Part shown: piece by piece, positions 12,113 through 27,600 of the stretch
How the letters are laid out: each line of letters starts with the position of its first letter
Numbering within the stretch: the first letter of the stretch is position 1
NCBI GenBank assembly: GCA_018873245.2
Contig: JAEMBT020000007.1
Span: 7,471,129 to 7,535,128 of the forward strand
From: Archegozetes longisetosus
Lineage: Eukaryota > Arthropoda > Arachnida > Sarcoptiformes > Trhypochthoniidae
DNA: 64,000 nucleotides
Direction of reading: 5' to 3'
The notes under the pieces: model-generated
Database searches by the model: none
What the model saw: only the letters and a program-made list of their open reading frames with translations
What the model was told of the DNA's origin: nothing
Program-made: the position numbers and the translations under genes

Positions 12113-15100
12113 TACTCTAAAACTACGATACGTGTAATTCGTATGACTTGAAACATAATAATAGCTGTGTTTCTGCTACTCGATAGACGTGTAGAAGAAT
12201 TATGAGTGATTTTGAATTGCTAAGAATGCTTCAGTCAATTTGAATACGAATAAGATTTATACGAATAAATCAGTTGAATAATATTCATACTCATTCTGGT
12301 TATTTGCAGCAAAACTTGTCAAAAGTCCCCAAATTGATTAATCTTTTGGATTTTTCAGATCATTTCAAGTTTATTTATAGCATATCACATGATTTTAGTT
12401 TTAGGTAGACTTAGCTTTTAGTTAGATTTAGTTTTTAGTTAAAATTCCTTCTTCAATAACCAGGATGTCAAACAACCTACTTAAAATGTATCAAATCTTT
12501 ATCATTTAATTTTTAACTTTAAGTAACCAATACTTCATTAGACTGGAAATATTCAATAATTTTCTGCTTTACTTCAATGCACTGTTTCTGAAATGAATTT
12601 GATTTGCATAAAAACTATGATAAAGTGTTTTGACAGAATAAAATAGCATCGAGTCATAACTTGATAGCTTATCCTTTTCAATGCACACCAATTGTTAAGT
12701 GGATAGAAATGAAGGCCTTCAGTTCACTGCACAAAACAAACAGAAGAACAATAAACCCATTTTAAACTTAATTAAATCAAAATTGTTAAGTTTAAGGATC
12801 ATTTGTATGCATGAGCTTGTGAGACGTAAATGCACTGGATGCACTTGTACAGATAGGGCAATGTCAGTGTGTCTCAAACATACCATTCATGACGAATAAT
12901 CAATGCGCGTCTTAAGTATGAGTAAAACTTCTCTAACAGTTAAGAAATTATTTTGTAATATGTTCATTTCGTACTTAAGACATTCATTCATATTGGTTAA
13001 TATATTGAACTACTTCTACTACGCTGTCTGTACAATACGGTTTCGGCAATATTGGCTTGCAATTCTATCCAATAGTAATTTTGATGAGACTTATAACCTC
13101 TAAAAACATTGTAAAACTTCAATTTCAATAGATTTAGTATTGATCAATTAATTCAATCATTTTGTTTACAATTCAGTCGTTATTGAGCATTGAATATTTT
13201 ACTTATTTTAATATTTAAATAGACATCAATTATTAAAAAATGATTAGTAGTAAGTGTTTTGAATTTGTAGCTTTAGTAAAACTTTCTTGAAAGAGTATAA
13301 GTCTTGCTGAAATTACTACTGAGTTCAATTGCAGATCATTATTGATGTGCCTGTGCAGTAAATCGTCTGCCGTGTGATATTTTCACGAGTCAGAAATATA
13401 ATTTCTGTAAAATTAGTATGTAAACAAGGTTGGAATAGTTGTTTTTGAACTGGTTCAATTGATTTGATTTGAATAAATTTAGTGGTTTATGCATAAGCTT
13501 CGATTAATAGCAAACGAACTGTACGGCAGATCTAATTTCTTCAGAGCTCCGCGAGAATTAAGAGGGTATTTAATGGCCTTAGAGTACAATTTATAGTTAG
13601 CAACAACTTTGCGGTTCAAATTTCAGAATCTCTAATTAATTTAGATATTATTTATATTTCTATAGCTTCAATCCATTAGCTCTAATTCAATAATAAAGCC
13701 TTACATAGTATTCACATTTTTTGTCTGATAACATCCATTCAAATATGTTTTTATTCAATCGATAACTTATTCAAACAGTAATTCTAAAGAAAAAATTAAT
13801 TAAATCCAAATGAAAAGTAAAATTATAGATAAAAGAAATTGAGTTATAAAGAAATTTGTTGCGTAACTGAAAAAACTGGTGATTTTCACGTGAGATATAA
13901 TTTAGAAATTGGATTTAAAGCTGAAATTTTAGGAATCTTGCTTGATTTGACTGATGAAACACAGATGAATTGAAATATCTGTACTACAAAATTGAATAAT
14001 AAGGGTCTAAAAAACAGATAAATTAGAGTAAAAATACTTGCAGGTAGTTTAATATAAATATAATTAGATTAGTCTAGGATTTAAAGCATATTTCGTTACT
14101 ATTATATTATACTTATACACATGAAAACGTTCCAATTACAATTGATCATATTCTATAATAAAGATTAACTTTCCATCGTTTAGATATTAGGCTTTACGCG
14201 CATCAAAAATAGCAAAACTAATTCTATTCAACCCAATTCAATATATTTTCACCAATCATTTTCACTCCTTTTCTCCTCAACTTCACTCTAAGTGATGACT
14301 ATTTTCGGAAATGTTAATCCAATTTGATCTGTATTGAGATTTTGTTGTCATTCAATTGTTGTGAGAGGTACAACTAGAATAAGATTTCTATTACATTCTT
14401 ATTCTTGCTATCAATTTGTTTGTATCTAATATTAATTAGAAAGTGATGTAAGTCTAGGTAAGGATTACGTATTGAGATAAAAGTAAAAAAGATGTTCATG
14501 TTTATAAATGAAATGAGAAATATAGAACTATGACAAACTACTAATTAGAAGAGCTAATAAATCAGAATTAGATAGTCTGAAATATTACTTAGTTTGAAAT
14601 AGTAGATCAGTGAGAAGAGCGTTGAGCAAGATAGGTAGAATCCGATTATTGTTTTCCTAAAACGCTAATACCAGTATTACTTTCAAATTGATTGAAGACA
14701 TAAACATATTTGGTGATTTGGCGCAAAACTATTGCAATAAATCAAATATGATTTTCTCCTACCTTCAGTAGTAGGTGTTGTAATAGACTATGTTTTGGCC
14801 AAAGCATCAATTATTCAATCATGTTAACAGCATTTTTGGCTAATAGAGACACGAATAATACCAATGACTTTACACTAAATCTAAAATATAGTGTAAAACC
14901 TAAATTTACGCTTAATTTTGTCAACACGAGTGTTTGTGTTTGCGTCAATTGCTAAAACATTCATCACTCACAAACTTGACTATGTCAAGGCTTCAGTTAA
15001 CTTTAACTAAATTATAAGTTCAATTCAATTATAAATCCAACTCAATAATCAACTAAAACTTTGAAAATTGAAAATAACTGATCAAAAACTGAGAATCAGT

Positions 15101-16966
15101 TAGATGTTGACAGATGAAAGCAAAGAGAAGCTATAATGTTTAGTAATTAAGAGAAGTATTAGAGGAATGGAAGTACCATTAATGGATGAGTGCTGTTCAT
15201 TTGAGTTACTAACAACCAAGAATGTTGCTATTTGCTGGAATATTAGGTAAAGCGATCTAAGCCTGTGCGACCAGTCAATGTTTTCATAGAGGCTAACAAA
15301 ATACAGGTAGAGGTACACAACACAAACCTTTTAAATACTACTGCCCAATAAGCCTGAGTTAAACCTTTTATTCTCATTCTTGTTTAGCTGGCACGCAATA
15401 AACTAACTTTCTATCAAATTAGCTTCAAATCAAAATTTACAAATAAATCATTTTTACTTTGGAAAATCGATCAGACCCAAAAGATTAGAGCTTGGCTAGA
15501 TGGCTAGAATGAGAGCATGTAAATATGCTAAGAATGTAACATTCAGTGTGTTGGGCAACTGAAAAAAACGTTAGGTTTACTCAATTTTCCACATGCATTA
15601 GAAGAGAATCAATTTTGATTTTTACGCCGCCAAACACTACAACACCAATACTAAACACCGAAACTACAGTACCAGCACTACATGATCACAAGTGCAGGCG
15701 TTCGCAAAACTCAATATACGGTAGCTTTTATCACATCATTTATCGAATTAGTCAAACCAAAGTTTGTCTCTACAAATCCAATAGTTTGAATCTTCTTTAC
15801 AGATACTCACCTCCAGTACTACTCACTGCTGTATCCTATCTTAGTTTTTAGACTTTTACTAAAGCTAACACGAGATCTCATTATCGAAACTCAATATAAA
15901 ATCATTTTCACCAATCTATCACAAAAAGGATGTCTTAAGAAATTTGATCGAAATATTTGAGTAAAACAGTATGAAGATAGAGTTTGAACAAAATCAACAT
16001 TTTCTACATTGACTAAAAAGCTTATCTAAAGACAAATTTAAATGTCAAACAATCGCATTATAATGAGCACAACTCAGAAAATGAACTTTCATTATATTCG
16101 CCGACAGCTTATTCTCAAATGAAAATATATTTATATTTTCACGTCTTTTAGTCGCTTGAAAAGATTCTTTTCCAAACATATCTTTTGTTGAGATCCGCAA
16201 TTTTCTCATATCTTTGCAATTCTTTTGTGAGATTAGAGTGCATTTCTGTCTGTTTTGATCTGACTCGCAAAGCAATCACTTAATTAACAATAGATTTCTT
16301 ACAAGTGAAATATGAAAATTCTAACCAATGTCTCAATGAATAAATTGATTAGATTGAGAATAGCGATATAGAGACTAGAAAGTGGTAGATTGATACAGAA
16401 ATTCTAGTTCAACCAACATGTATGCATTGTCCTAAAACAATTCAAAAAAGATTGATCCACGTAAGCAGTTCTCAAACTTGCCATTCACGTCAATTCTGAA
16501 TAGTTTTGAAAGTATTTTCGACGTTGGCTTTATATCCGCAAAACTGTTAGATTTATGGAATGCTACCCAATATGTCAGGAGTTATAGGAAAAAGAGAAAT
16601 ATAAATGATTTTTTATCATTTTTGATATTTTATTTAGATCTGCAACTGGAACCAAATGATGTTTTATGGGAAATGTATCACATGTTGGCAAACAATCGTA
16701 TGGACTTTCATTTCATCCAAACTAAATATCAATTACAACAATTCTTTTTCCTATCATCGCTTTATATTATTTATATATATTTACTATCTAAAGTTTATCT
16801 TCAGTTTTTTACTTGTCTCTAAGATTTACTATCACATTTTGCTTTTAGAAACTCTTTATCCAGTTATACATATAGCAGTCAATTACCAAAAATCTCTTTT
16901 TAAACAAATCTGTTTCTGCTTTTACAGTGTCAGAGTCAGTGGAAGTTAGCCAGTTGGTGAGTTAGA

Positions 16967-17026
16967 GAGTGAGTGAGTGAGTGAGTGAGTGAGTGAGTGA
17001 GTGAGTGAGTGAGTGAGTGAGTGAGT

Positions 17027-17062
<36 letters not shown>

Positions 17063-17070
17063 GAGAGAGA
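16967..17070. repeat. Compound (GAGT)n-(GA)n microsatellite
   Basis: A long uninterrupted GAGT tetranucleotide array runs into a GA dinucleotide array, ending near GTGAGAGAGAGA. It is translated on the minus strand as Ser-Leu and Thr-His-Ser-Leu repeats, which is not a real protein. Confidence 0.95.
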
Positions 17071-18300
17071 CTTCAAGAAAACATTTGCCACACCTATGGT
17101 CTTGTACTTTATATAACATCAGATTTGACAAATGTTCTGCCATAACATCATAGAGTAGTTGGAAGGTGTCGAGAAGTGATCATTAGCGCAAATACTTAAG
17201 ACCGTTTGATAGAATTTTGTTCAATTAAAATTTAGTTTCAGTTAGATTAATCAGTTTTAAATATTCAGATTACTAAAGATTTGAAAGTTTCGATGTAGTT
17301 ATAGTTAACTGAGACATGAATTCAGTCTAAGTTGATACTATATTGCGAGTAAATTCAAAGTAAACCATGTAAACTGAGCCCCTTTAGTAGTAGAACAAAC
17401 TCGAAGAGATGGCTATATTAGAAAGGAGGTTCAATTTGTAACTGAAATACCAAACGGCATAATGGTCGAAGAGGTTTTCATTTAAAAGGAAGTCGATCCA
17501 GTAAAACCGACCAAACAATAAAGTACTACGCAGAAATATATGGGAACCATTGATCCAACAAATTACTTTTAGTACGATGTCAGGTGATAACATTCAAAAC
17601 AATATAGTACGGGTTGGGCTCATAATCAACTGAAACCAAAAATATCACATACGAACTAATATTATGATATCATCATTAACTTATTGCGCAAAATAGATTA
17701 CTATTCAAGCTTTGGTGGCATATATTCCATGATTTTAAAATCATGTATAGCTGCAAGAAGTGATGAGTTGTTGTGCGGGTATTTCTATCTTCCTATGATA
17801 ATTCATATAATATAAGAATCGCTTCTTAGCCGTTTCAGACAAAAAATAAAAATCACAATTAAAAGTTAAGTTAAAATCGATGCTGATAACAAGAAGAATG
17901 ATTTTTTCGTAGCTAGGCACCGTTTTAATGTCCCTCGCGGTATCTGATATATTCAGTTTAAATTGTTAAGAATTTTGTCGAAATGGGATTTAGGTTTCCT
18001 AAAATTTTGATCCTAACATACAATTTGATGATAAGGGACATTTGTTTTATTGCCTCATTGCATATTTAGGTTCTAAAAGCCTGGTGTCACGCTCAAAGTT
18101 AAACAAAACGAAACAACTATTAATCTAAATTCTACTCCAAAAATGTCTCATTACTTATTGTATCTGCTTTTTATTTAACAGAAAGAATACAAATTTTAAC
18201 TCTCAATTGCCCCTTAACATAAATAAATTTAAGAAAATGCAAATTCAAATTTGATTATCTAGCAAATTTTGAAACTTTGAATAACTATTAATTTACTTGG

Positions 18301-18323
18301 GAGAGAGAGAGAGAGAGAGAGAG
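18301..18323. repeat. (GA)n microsatellite
   Basis: A pure GA dinucleotide run of about 23 bp in non-coding DNA. Confidence 0.95.
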
Positions 18324-18709
18324 TAAGTGAGCCTAAATCTCGCCCGGATCCAGAATTGAGAAACACATTTTTCTTTAATAAAAGTTAGTTTAATACTAGG
18401 AAAATTAGATTTTGCGTGCTGTCTAGTAGAACAAAATCAATATGATTAGTTGTTTATATTTAATATAAAAGTGAAGGTTTAAGTTATTCAAAATAATGGG
18501 CTATAGAAACATAAAGGATATCTGAAATTCAATTACCGATTGGAGCTTTACTTTATGGCTCATTTGGACTTTCAGTCACTTGATTAGTCTATTTTAAGCC
18601 ACGAAACAAGTTCATTATTCATATTAATAGAACAAAAATAATTCATATAAATCATTTTAATGCCAGCTACTTTTAACAGCTATTGTAGTTATGCATAACT
18701 CTCTAACAC

Positions 18710-18800
18710 ATTCTCAGTCCACGTATACTCAGCCCATCCACACTCAGTCCACATACACCTCAGTCCATATATTGACACTCGACACATTCTCAGTCCACAC
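18710..18800. repeat. Degenerate CTCAGTCCACA repeats
   Basis: The motif CTCAGTCCAC or CTCAGTCCAT occurs about five times at irregular spacing, for example ACTCAGTCCACATACACCTC. It is probably a decayed minisatellite. Confidence 0.6.
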
Positions 18801-19736
18801 ATCCTCACTACACACTATTTTTCTAATCAGACTTCACCTAAATATGTGAAGACGAAAACATCTCACAACTAACCAATTAGTTTTATATTAAATTCTAGAT
18901 AACAGTTAAACTAATGCTATTGCGTTTACTACATCTGGTATGAACAAGGTTTTGGTCATTTTAATGACGAGCTATTTTGCTGTTTATCGATTGTCTCTTA
19001 TTAAAAGAATTAGGCTTATAGTGAACATCGTACGGTTTGTCAACCAAATAATACTGATTATGCCACAGCTATGCGCTTCACTTTTATGCATTAATTATCC
19101 GTAAGCTTTATGACAATCTCAGAGATCCTCAACTATTTCATTACAACATATTGGCCAATAATTTGTTTTGCTAACTATCTCTAACTTTAAAATTGTCTCC
19201 AATCTCGTTGCTAGCGCTACGATATTTCAACTTAGTTTATCTTCACTTTATCTCAATTTATTCCATCAACAAACGATTCTACTTTACGTTTAATTGCTTA
19301 AGTGCTGATTAAAGTGTGCAAATCAGCCCTAATTAGGGTGTCTCGTATCGGATTCCACATAAGAGATCAGGCATTAGGTGACAGATTCTGAGAACAACAA
19401 ATTTCAAGAATGTTTAATTCTTGGAAGTATGCAAATCAGACTTTAATATTTTGCTCAAATTAGGCTCAAAATCTGTTTACAAATAGTGACTTATAGGTTA
19501 AAACTTGTATAATATTTGCATGGAGTAATAAAATATCAACGATTAAGCCTAATAAATGCTAACTCATGACTGTAAAAGACCTTAACTTAATTTTTGTTGA
19601 GAGAATAATCAAAAATATGGTTCGATGATTTGGGTTTTGGGAGTGTGAGATTATCTTGGGAGAAGAATAATTAATAAATTCTAGGAAATCTATTACAATA
19701 TTATCATATTTTATTCAGATAAGTTCATAGAATTTT

Positions 19737-19797
19737 CAACATGATAGAATCTGCAGTATGCTAGAATCGGCAGCATGCTAGAATCCACGACATGCTT
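19737..19797. repeat. Three copies of an 18-19 bp repeat
   Basis: Copies of the type CATGATAGAATCTGCAG, TATGCTAGAATCGGCAG and CATGCTAGAATCCACGA follow each other. Each has the core ATGCTAGAATC. Confidence 0.7.
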
Positions 19798-21790
19798 TAC
19801 ATTCACAACCAGTTTCCTATCTCCAAACACAAAGTCTTGACGTGTGAAATTACTTTTTCCTATATAGTATTTTGAAACCTTAGAACAAGAATTTTTATTT
19901 GTCGTTCCATCAGAAATAGCTTTTCTATCTTTCTTACGAAATCAATAAAATCTCATACTAAACAGTTTTGACATTTGGCACATATTACCAAACTTTTGGA
20001 TTTTATTAATAAAATTCATGTACGATTACTATAATTATCCAGTCATATGAACACTGCTAAATAGATGTCTTCATTTGAAATCTTGTTCTTCTTCAATCAA
20101 ATACTTCATTCCAACACTTGCATAAATGGATGCAATGTATTTACACAAATTATTCAACTAAAACGCTTTAAATCATACATTAACTCAAACATTGCACTTA
20201 AAAATACTTCTCCAGACAAGTCTTAATTAGGGAAAGACTACAATTTTCCCGTTAAATTAAATGGTCAGGTAGATTGCGAGTGATTATAAACTTCTTAGAT
20301 GTCAATTTAATGAGTATCATATGAATTACTTCAATTTGAAAATAAAAGGGCGGCTACGCTCTAACAGACCAGATAATCGGGCTCAACATTCCAGACTCAT
20401 ATGAGTGACTCACTTCACAGCTCACCTCAATCAGGATTTCATATCTGAAATTTCATATTTGAAACTTTGATTGCAGCTAATGCTTGATGATTGAAGTATG
20501 AAGCATAAGGAGATCCTTGAATAGTCTAACACAACACAAGCATAGGAAGTAATGCACTAAATGATGCTCTGCTCGCTCTATAGAAATATGCCTTTCAATC
20601 GGTTCTAATAATACATGAGTATCTATTTTTGAAGTCACTCGAAAACCTCTTTCTAAATAACGTTATTTGTAATTAAATTCCTTCAACAACGTCTAACCCG
20701 GAACCACATAATGACCACTGAATATGTCTTATTTTTATCTATTTTTTCGATTCTGCTATTGAAATAAGAGTAAAATCTTCAGACATATGATTCCGACAGA
20801 TATCATAAGTTTTCATTTCTAATATATCTGAAGAATTTATTCTTTATATTGTAATATTGCAAAGACATCCAGTGAAATATTAGACAATAATACTTTTTGG
20901 AAAATTTTTGATGCAAAACCACTATTAGAAAAAAAGTGTTTCAATTTAATATGTTCTCGAGCTAGAACTGAATGCGCGATTTCAGTGAATTTTGATTAAA
21001 ATGGTATTATCCTTACTTCAAATAAACACTTAATTTGAAGATTGAACAGCTCTGAAAATTACAGAAACCAGCAAAGGATCAAATATTTTAAGAAACGATT
21101 TAAGTACTTAAAAAAGCTTAAACAACAAAATGACACTCGTAACAGAAAAAAGAGTAAATAAGTAACTCGCAGTTCTTACAACTCACTTTTCAAATCAAAA
21201 CAGAGCATAAACTGAAAATTTAAGTTTTCAGTTCAATAACGACTTAGTGGTAGTTGAGCAAAATAACTACAATTGTAGGATTATAGGCTGAAAATATGAC
21301 AAAAAACTGAATCACTGAGGAATGAGTTTTTAATATTAGAATTCATACCAGGCTATCAACTTGCGTGGAATCGAGCTCCAACTAAAAGTTGACAATTTGC
21401 ACAGTATGTCAAAAGTGGTGGTAATATGAGACGAGGTTCTGGTTTTCAAATAACATTTCTTTTCCACTTTACAGCTTTCTCTCACGTGACTCAAAACATT
21501 TTATGAGTTAATTATAGAACTCTTTCAAATAAGAGCCCATCAATTGAAATAAGTTCAACTAAAGAAGTGGTCATTCAAGCTTTCGTGATGTAAAGATTGA
21601 TCAGAAATATACACAACTGCAAACTTCATTAATAATAGTTAAATAAAAGCTTTAGTATGAGCTCTAAGTGATGAATAGAGACCGCTATGAGAAGTACTTC
21701 GCATCAATAGCTTAAAAGAGATTAATTGGTTGACATTAACAGCTTTAAAACACAATATGTCACAATAATAATGATTTGCAGCTATTGATT

Positions 21791-21839
21791 TCTAACTATC
21801 TAGCTATCTAACTATCTAGCTATCTAGCTATCTAACTAT
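21791..21839. repeat. (CTATCTAG/CTATCTAA)n repeat
   Basis: Six head-to-tail copies of an 8-mer, CTATCTAG or CTATCTAA. Confidence 0.85.
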
Positions 21840-22716
21840 GATATTGTTTCATAATCTTTCTACTCAATAATTTCTAATCTATCAAAGTGATTATTTAGTT
21901 ATTTCGATTTTAGTATATATTGATATGAACGTTTTAAAGTTTCACATTTCTTGCGTACAATCAGTGAACGTTTTCTGTTGAATCTCTGCTTAGCGTTTAT
22001 TATATGCAAAGTCCATGCAATTAATATATCACACCATTATCTCGCTCAACATATCAACACACTCTATGATTAAAATAAATATTTAGAATATAAACGGTGT
22101 ATAAAACATATCATATAACAAGATGAAATTAATTGAAATTGTGCCTTTAAATTATGCCGAAAGTTATTTGATTATATGACTGTAACTATAAACAAAATCC
22201 ACATCTATCTACTATGTTGTCAGATAAGTGAAACTTCATAAACTATTCAATCCAACTACAAAGCTTTCTAAAATTAGATCAAAAACAACACTAAAATCAA
22301 GGCTTCGAGTAAGCCTAAAAATAAGCCACTTCTAAACTTCTCTTAGATCAATACAAATTGAGTTGAGTTTAATGAAAAAATTTAAACTTAGATCAATGCG
22401 ATTACTAAACTGGAGTCATGACTACGTTGACAATTGTGTTAATCAATACAACATATATTATGAGTTACAAAAAAAGTATTACATACCATCAATGGTCGAG
22501 TGTTCACTAATGTTACCGTTGAATTCAGACCATCATCTGTTAAACGAAAAACATATTTTTAGTAAATGAGCTAAAGTAAACGTATTCATATAAATATGTT
22601 CAATACAATTAGACACGTTTGCAGTCAAGCTGATTCATACTAAATGCTCTATCAGTACTATGCGCAAAACTTACAAATGAAATTTTTGTTTTCAAATCAA
22701 ATATCTCCTATATATT

Positions 22717-22773
22717 TCAGTTTAATATGCATTTTTTCAGTTTAATATACATTTTTTTCAGTTTAATATCTAA
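22717..22773. repeat. Tandem repeat, about 22 bp unit
   Basis: Three copies of TTTCAGTTTAATATRCAT plus a variable T run follow each other. The last copy is truncated. Confidence 0.8.
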
Positions 22774-24589
22774 TCTATACTTTTGTTTGTAAGCTTCTAT
22801 ATGAAAATCTGACCAAATTTTTCTCAATTCAAACTCAAAGTTGTACTCAAACAAAATTCAGCTGAAAAACGTCTACCAAAATAATAAAACTGAAAACTGC
22901 TTTCTCCTGAAAAAGAATATTTTACTTAGGATTGGTTCAAACACATATTTGTGGTGATTGATTAAAATATGGCTATTGAAAAGTTTTGAAAGGAGAAAAG
23001 GCTAGATTTTGGGAACATGTTTTTGATAAGCATTGAGAAGAAAACGCAGTCAATCTTAGAGTAGAACTAATAATATAAAACTAAATATTTGTGTTCAACT
23101 TTTAGACAGCATTATTGAAGTATTTGAGAAATGATCAAAAACTATGTTACTTCAAATTGGCTGCAATTAAAGCTCCACTCATTATAGAGCCCATTGACCC
23201 CATTCTTCCAAAATCATTTGATTCCATATAACAACTATTTTGTAATATTTAACAATTCTCATCACTTCACACACTTAATTACACACAAGAAACTATTTCT
23301 CACTCATACCACTTCTGCTAATTAATCAAAAATAAGTTAAGAAAATCGAGAGGAAGAACAAGTTGTTCGTGATTACATTCCGTGATTATACCTTTTGGAA
23401 TATATCACAGTTGAGAGAATACAATCAAAAATATGAATATATTATTCCATTTTTATCGATAGGATAAGTTCAACTCAATAATAGCTGATTAAAATTAGAT
23501 TACTATCGTATTATTGATCAGAATGATAAATATCTGTAATATATGTAATATCTGTAGCATAATATATGTAGGAGTGCATAATCAAATGGCACTTTTAGCA
23601 TAATTTTCTAGTAAAACTTACTAAGCTAAACTGATTCAATTCTGAGATTGTTATAATCTATTCAGTTATTTCAGTTATCAATCGCACAAGTTTGAAGATG
23701 ACATAAAACCATAATTAAATATTAGTAATATTGGAAGACAGCTATAAAATGGTGTGTGGTCCTCAAAAGTTGGCATTTGCTGGCAATAACATATATATTA
23801 AAATCTAAAATCATGAGACAAGGCTGTCTTCTTCTTATTCAGTCTTAGCCAAAGTATTTGAAGCATTTGAAGAGTCGTCAAACGTTTCAATGACACGATG
23901 GTTGAAAATATTGGATTTGCAAGTCGTAATTCAGTATCGATTATAAGATAGAAATGAACTATTAATTAACGGGTTAACTTAATATTTCTAGACTATTTAT
24001 ATGTTGGTTAGCTGTAATCAATATTTGAAAGGGTTCACTATCTTAAAAGCTAGCAATTTAAGTAAACAAAAAATTGAATGTCAGTAAATTCGAGATTACA
24101 GCTATTTCGTGTTTTAAATGTTAGAAAATACGATTATCACAAACTCTCATCTTTGCTTACACGACAGGTATAACTTTATACCTGGAATTTCCCTATCGTT
24201 TAGCAGAGGAAGTCAATCAGTCTGTGATATCTCTTACCAAAATCTTTTGAATTTCCGTTCATTTTCAAAGTGTTGTTTTTGTATTCTTGGAAAATCCTTT
24301 AAGACTCATTAACTTGAATAGCAATTAGTACCTAAGAAATTAATCAAACTTTCCACTCTAACAATACAATTTAATCATAGTTTAATCTAAATCAGCACAA
24401 TATGCATCATTTGGACACAATTGACACGACTTCATGTTTCCGTTTGTCAAATTTTATATTATTAGACTCAATAAAAATAGCACTTATAGCGAAACATAAC
24501 CATTACGATCATTTTCTGATACGTTTCAATTTATCGCATGGAAATAGATTTGAAATTTTCCAAACTTTCAAAAGCGTAAGAAGAGATTT

Positions 24590-24591
<2 letters not shown>

Positions 24592-24632
<41 letters not shown>
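24592..24632. repeat. (GA)n microsatellite
   Basis: An uninterrupted GA run of about 40 bp. An open frame passes through it as an Arg-Glu repeat but shows no other sign of coding. Confidence 0.95.
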
Positions 24633-24635
<3 letters not shown>

Positions 24636-27600
24636 CTATTCGCTTCACACTTAGCGAAACCACAAAAGAGGTATATTTTAGTAGAGATACACTTAGCAGT
24701 TAAGCGATGCGATCAAATTCTTAAAGAAAATCTCTTAAACAAGAGAGAACTCGTAAGAGAGTGGTTAAATTAAAGTGAAAAACTTTGAAAGATTAGGAAA
24801 GGCTGATAGAGCGGAATTAGTTGCTGTGAATAATAAGCAGTGATACGGGTTTTACCAGCATCTACAACCAACTTACTTAGACAAACAATATAGTAAAAGA
24901 TGAATTTAACTAAATTAACTTATAATTTCAGAGTATATTAGAGTAGTTTTGGTTGGCAGTTATGGTATTCTCTTTAAGAAAGTGTATATGTAATCGAGTT
25001 ATAGCTCGCAAACAAAAAACAATAAAAGGAATAGAGTCACAGAAATACAATTAGAGTAGATTTGGCACAATTTGAAACTATGTTTATACTCTGTGTCATT
25101 CTTATTCTACTCCAACTGTAGGCGTTCTTTCAATTGTTACTGGCATTTATGGAGATAAACCCTTAGATCATATTTAAATTATTATTCTTCAATCTACTCT
25201 TCATTTATCACTTTTTATATAAGCCTTTATCCCTATTAATAGACTACTAGTTTTCACAATCAATCATATTCTCACTACACATATCAAGATTTGCAAAACT
25301 CAATTTAAACATCTCTTCAACTATTTTATACAGGATTTAAGTTTAGATTAAGTTAATCTTTGCTTAGACTAAAGTTTAAGTGTTATAAGAAAAAACGCTT
25401 ATAGGAAAACAAGTTTATAAGCACAAGTTTAGCTATTTTGACAAACTGATAAAAATATCTTTGCATTCAATCATTCATTTGAAGTATAGTTTCACAAAAC
25501 TGATTGACAGTATATTTATAGCAGCAATAAAATGATAGTCAAAGTATATCAAACTCATATTAAAGCAAAAGTCTATAGTCAATAGTCTATAATCCTATCT
25601 CTACTAATCAAACATTAAAGCTTTCGTCATACACTGCATAACAAACTCGCAATTTTGATCGTATCTTCTATTGAACTCCTATGAAATGTCACACAATCGA
25701 GTCAATGGTCATATTTCTATCTCTAAGTCATATAACTATTTCTAAGTCGCAAGTCTCACATAGACATACCTAATATACGAGAGATTTATCGTTGAGAATG
25801 CCTGATATGGTCTATAATGTTGTGCCTCACAGAAAAATCAAACTTCGATAACGACTTATGTGTAACAAAAATAACATGTTAAGCGTTGAGTAGGTTTAAA
25901 AGGCTTTTCAAGCTAACTGTAGTTTGGAGCGAACTAAAAGTTAAAGCTCCACTTTTGCGCATGTCTCCCATTATCTCATCTACTCTTTACTCTTATGCAC
26001 AAATTACGATCAATTTGAAAACACTTGAGAGAGGGGGCACTACCTCTATCTGCTATTATCGATCTGATAGCTCCTAATTGATCAATTGATTAATTAAGAA
26101 GTGATTATATCTTAAGAGCTATTACATTAAACACTGATTGATTCGGAAGTCTATTTAAGTGAAGACTCAAATCAATCGTTTTCTGTCTTTTGTGTGACTC
26201 TCTAATTAACTTTTATGTCTAGCTCTAAAAGTGACTAAATATCTTATTTCACTTTCAATCAATAGTCAAACATTCCTTTGACATTTCTCCTCAGATACCG
26301 CTATTCTCCTCATTATTCTGTTTGATTAATATTCGTAGCGTAATGATTAATACAGTGAAACCCAATTATTAGGTAGAGTTTGAGTTCACTTTTCTCTACA
26401 AATCGTTTAGGTTATAGTTTTGAACACATCAATTGGATCAGGAATTCATAGTTAGTCCTCGAGTCAGATGTTGTCTTGAATTTTAATAAGTTTATTCCCG
26501 ATCATCTGATATGCCTTCGGATAACTCTATTTATGAAACTATAAATTTTTGAAATGTTCTGAACTTTTCAAAATAAAAATTTATGATTAATCGACTTAAT
26601 CCCTAAATCTAAGATTAAGTTCTAGATCAAAAATAAAGCTAAGGATTTATCTTTTGATCGCGATTTTTGTCCACCAAATCAAGATATATTTTATTTTTGA
26701 AACTTTAAAATATATTTTCTATTTATGTGAATAAATGAGAGCACAGCTAACATGCAATAAAGTTAAAGCAAACTTGTTCTTAGAAGAAAAATTATCATTT
26801 CATAAATTATTGACTATAAATTTATATATGAAACCTTCACCCTTTTTCAAGCTATCCGGGCAAATACTGATATTGTCAATTAAATCGTAAAAAATGTCAA
26901 AAAGAAATGTTTTATTATCTCAATGCAATCTATTTAGATAAACTCATTGTTTGTTTTCATGCTTTGCATTCCTAACCTGTGCATAGTTATGATAATCTGC
27001 AATATCTTTTTATAGATCATTAAATGGAGAAATGCTTAAACGGATTCAGTTGTTAGAAGTTTGAAAGTTGCAAAGTGTTTTGCATGTGTACTAAAATTGG
27101 TAAAGTTGATGAAAATGGTTGACAGTGTTTCACAATCGAACAGTTATGCATAATATAACCTTAAACTTACCACATGGCAATAATTTATGATAACATTAAA
27201 ATGCTGTGTCATTACTAAAGGATATTTAAGAAGAAAATAACGACAAGGGTGTACAGCATACACTGTCTGCATAAGTTTAACACAATTACAATTTGAACGT
27301 CAGATTAGATAAGTTTGAAGAGATAAAGGTCTCTTTAATTTTATTAGTCACTCGTTCTTTACTTATACAACGTTTAAGTCACGCTTATGCCTAATTTAGT
27401 CAAATCTCTTCTATTGATTAAATTATCTCTCCCTCTGAAAACTTCACTTTCTTCTAACTCTGCTAATACTTTACTAATTATACAACTTATACCTAAATTT
27501 TATTTAAACTTAAATCTTATCGGCAGTGAAGTAAGTTTTTTCCCGAGAAATCACTTGAGAATTAGACGTAAGAGTACTTTAAAACTTTTAAATTGTTTCC

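Noticed and set aside
16045..16275. Minus-strand frame with a charged peptide (RISTKDMFGKESFQ)
   Set aside because: Considered as an exon, but it starts at a non-ATG codon, shows no splice context and has no recognisable homolog.
16946..17143. Minus-strand open frame rich in Ser-Leu and Thr-His-Ser
   Set aside because: It is the translation of the (GAGT)n-(GA)n microsatellite, not a protein.
24402..24773. 123-codon open frame with Arg-Glu repeats
   Set aside because: Its length comes from a (GA)n run with no stops; the flanks show no family similarity or splice context.
26343..26365. TACAGTGAAACCC, like a pogo-type terminus
   Set aside because: No matching inverted end within several hundred bp, so it cannot be called an element.
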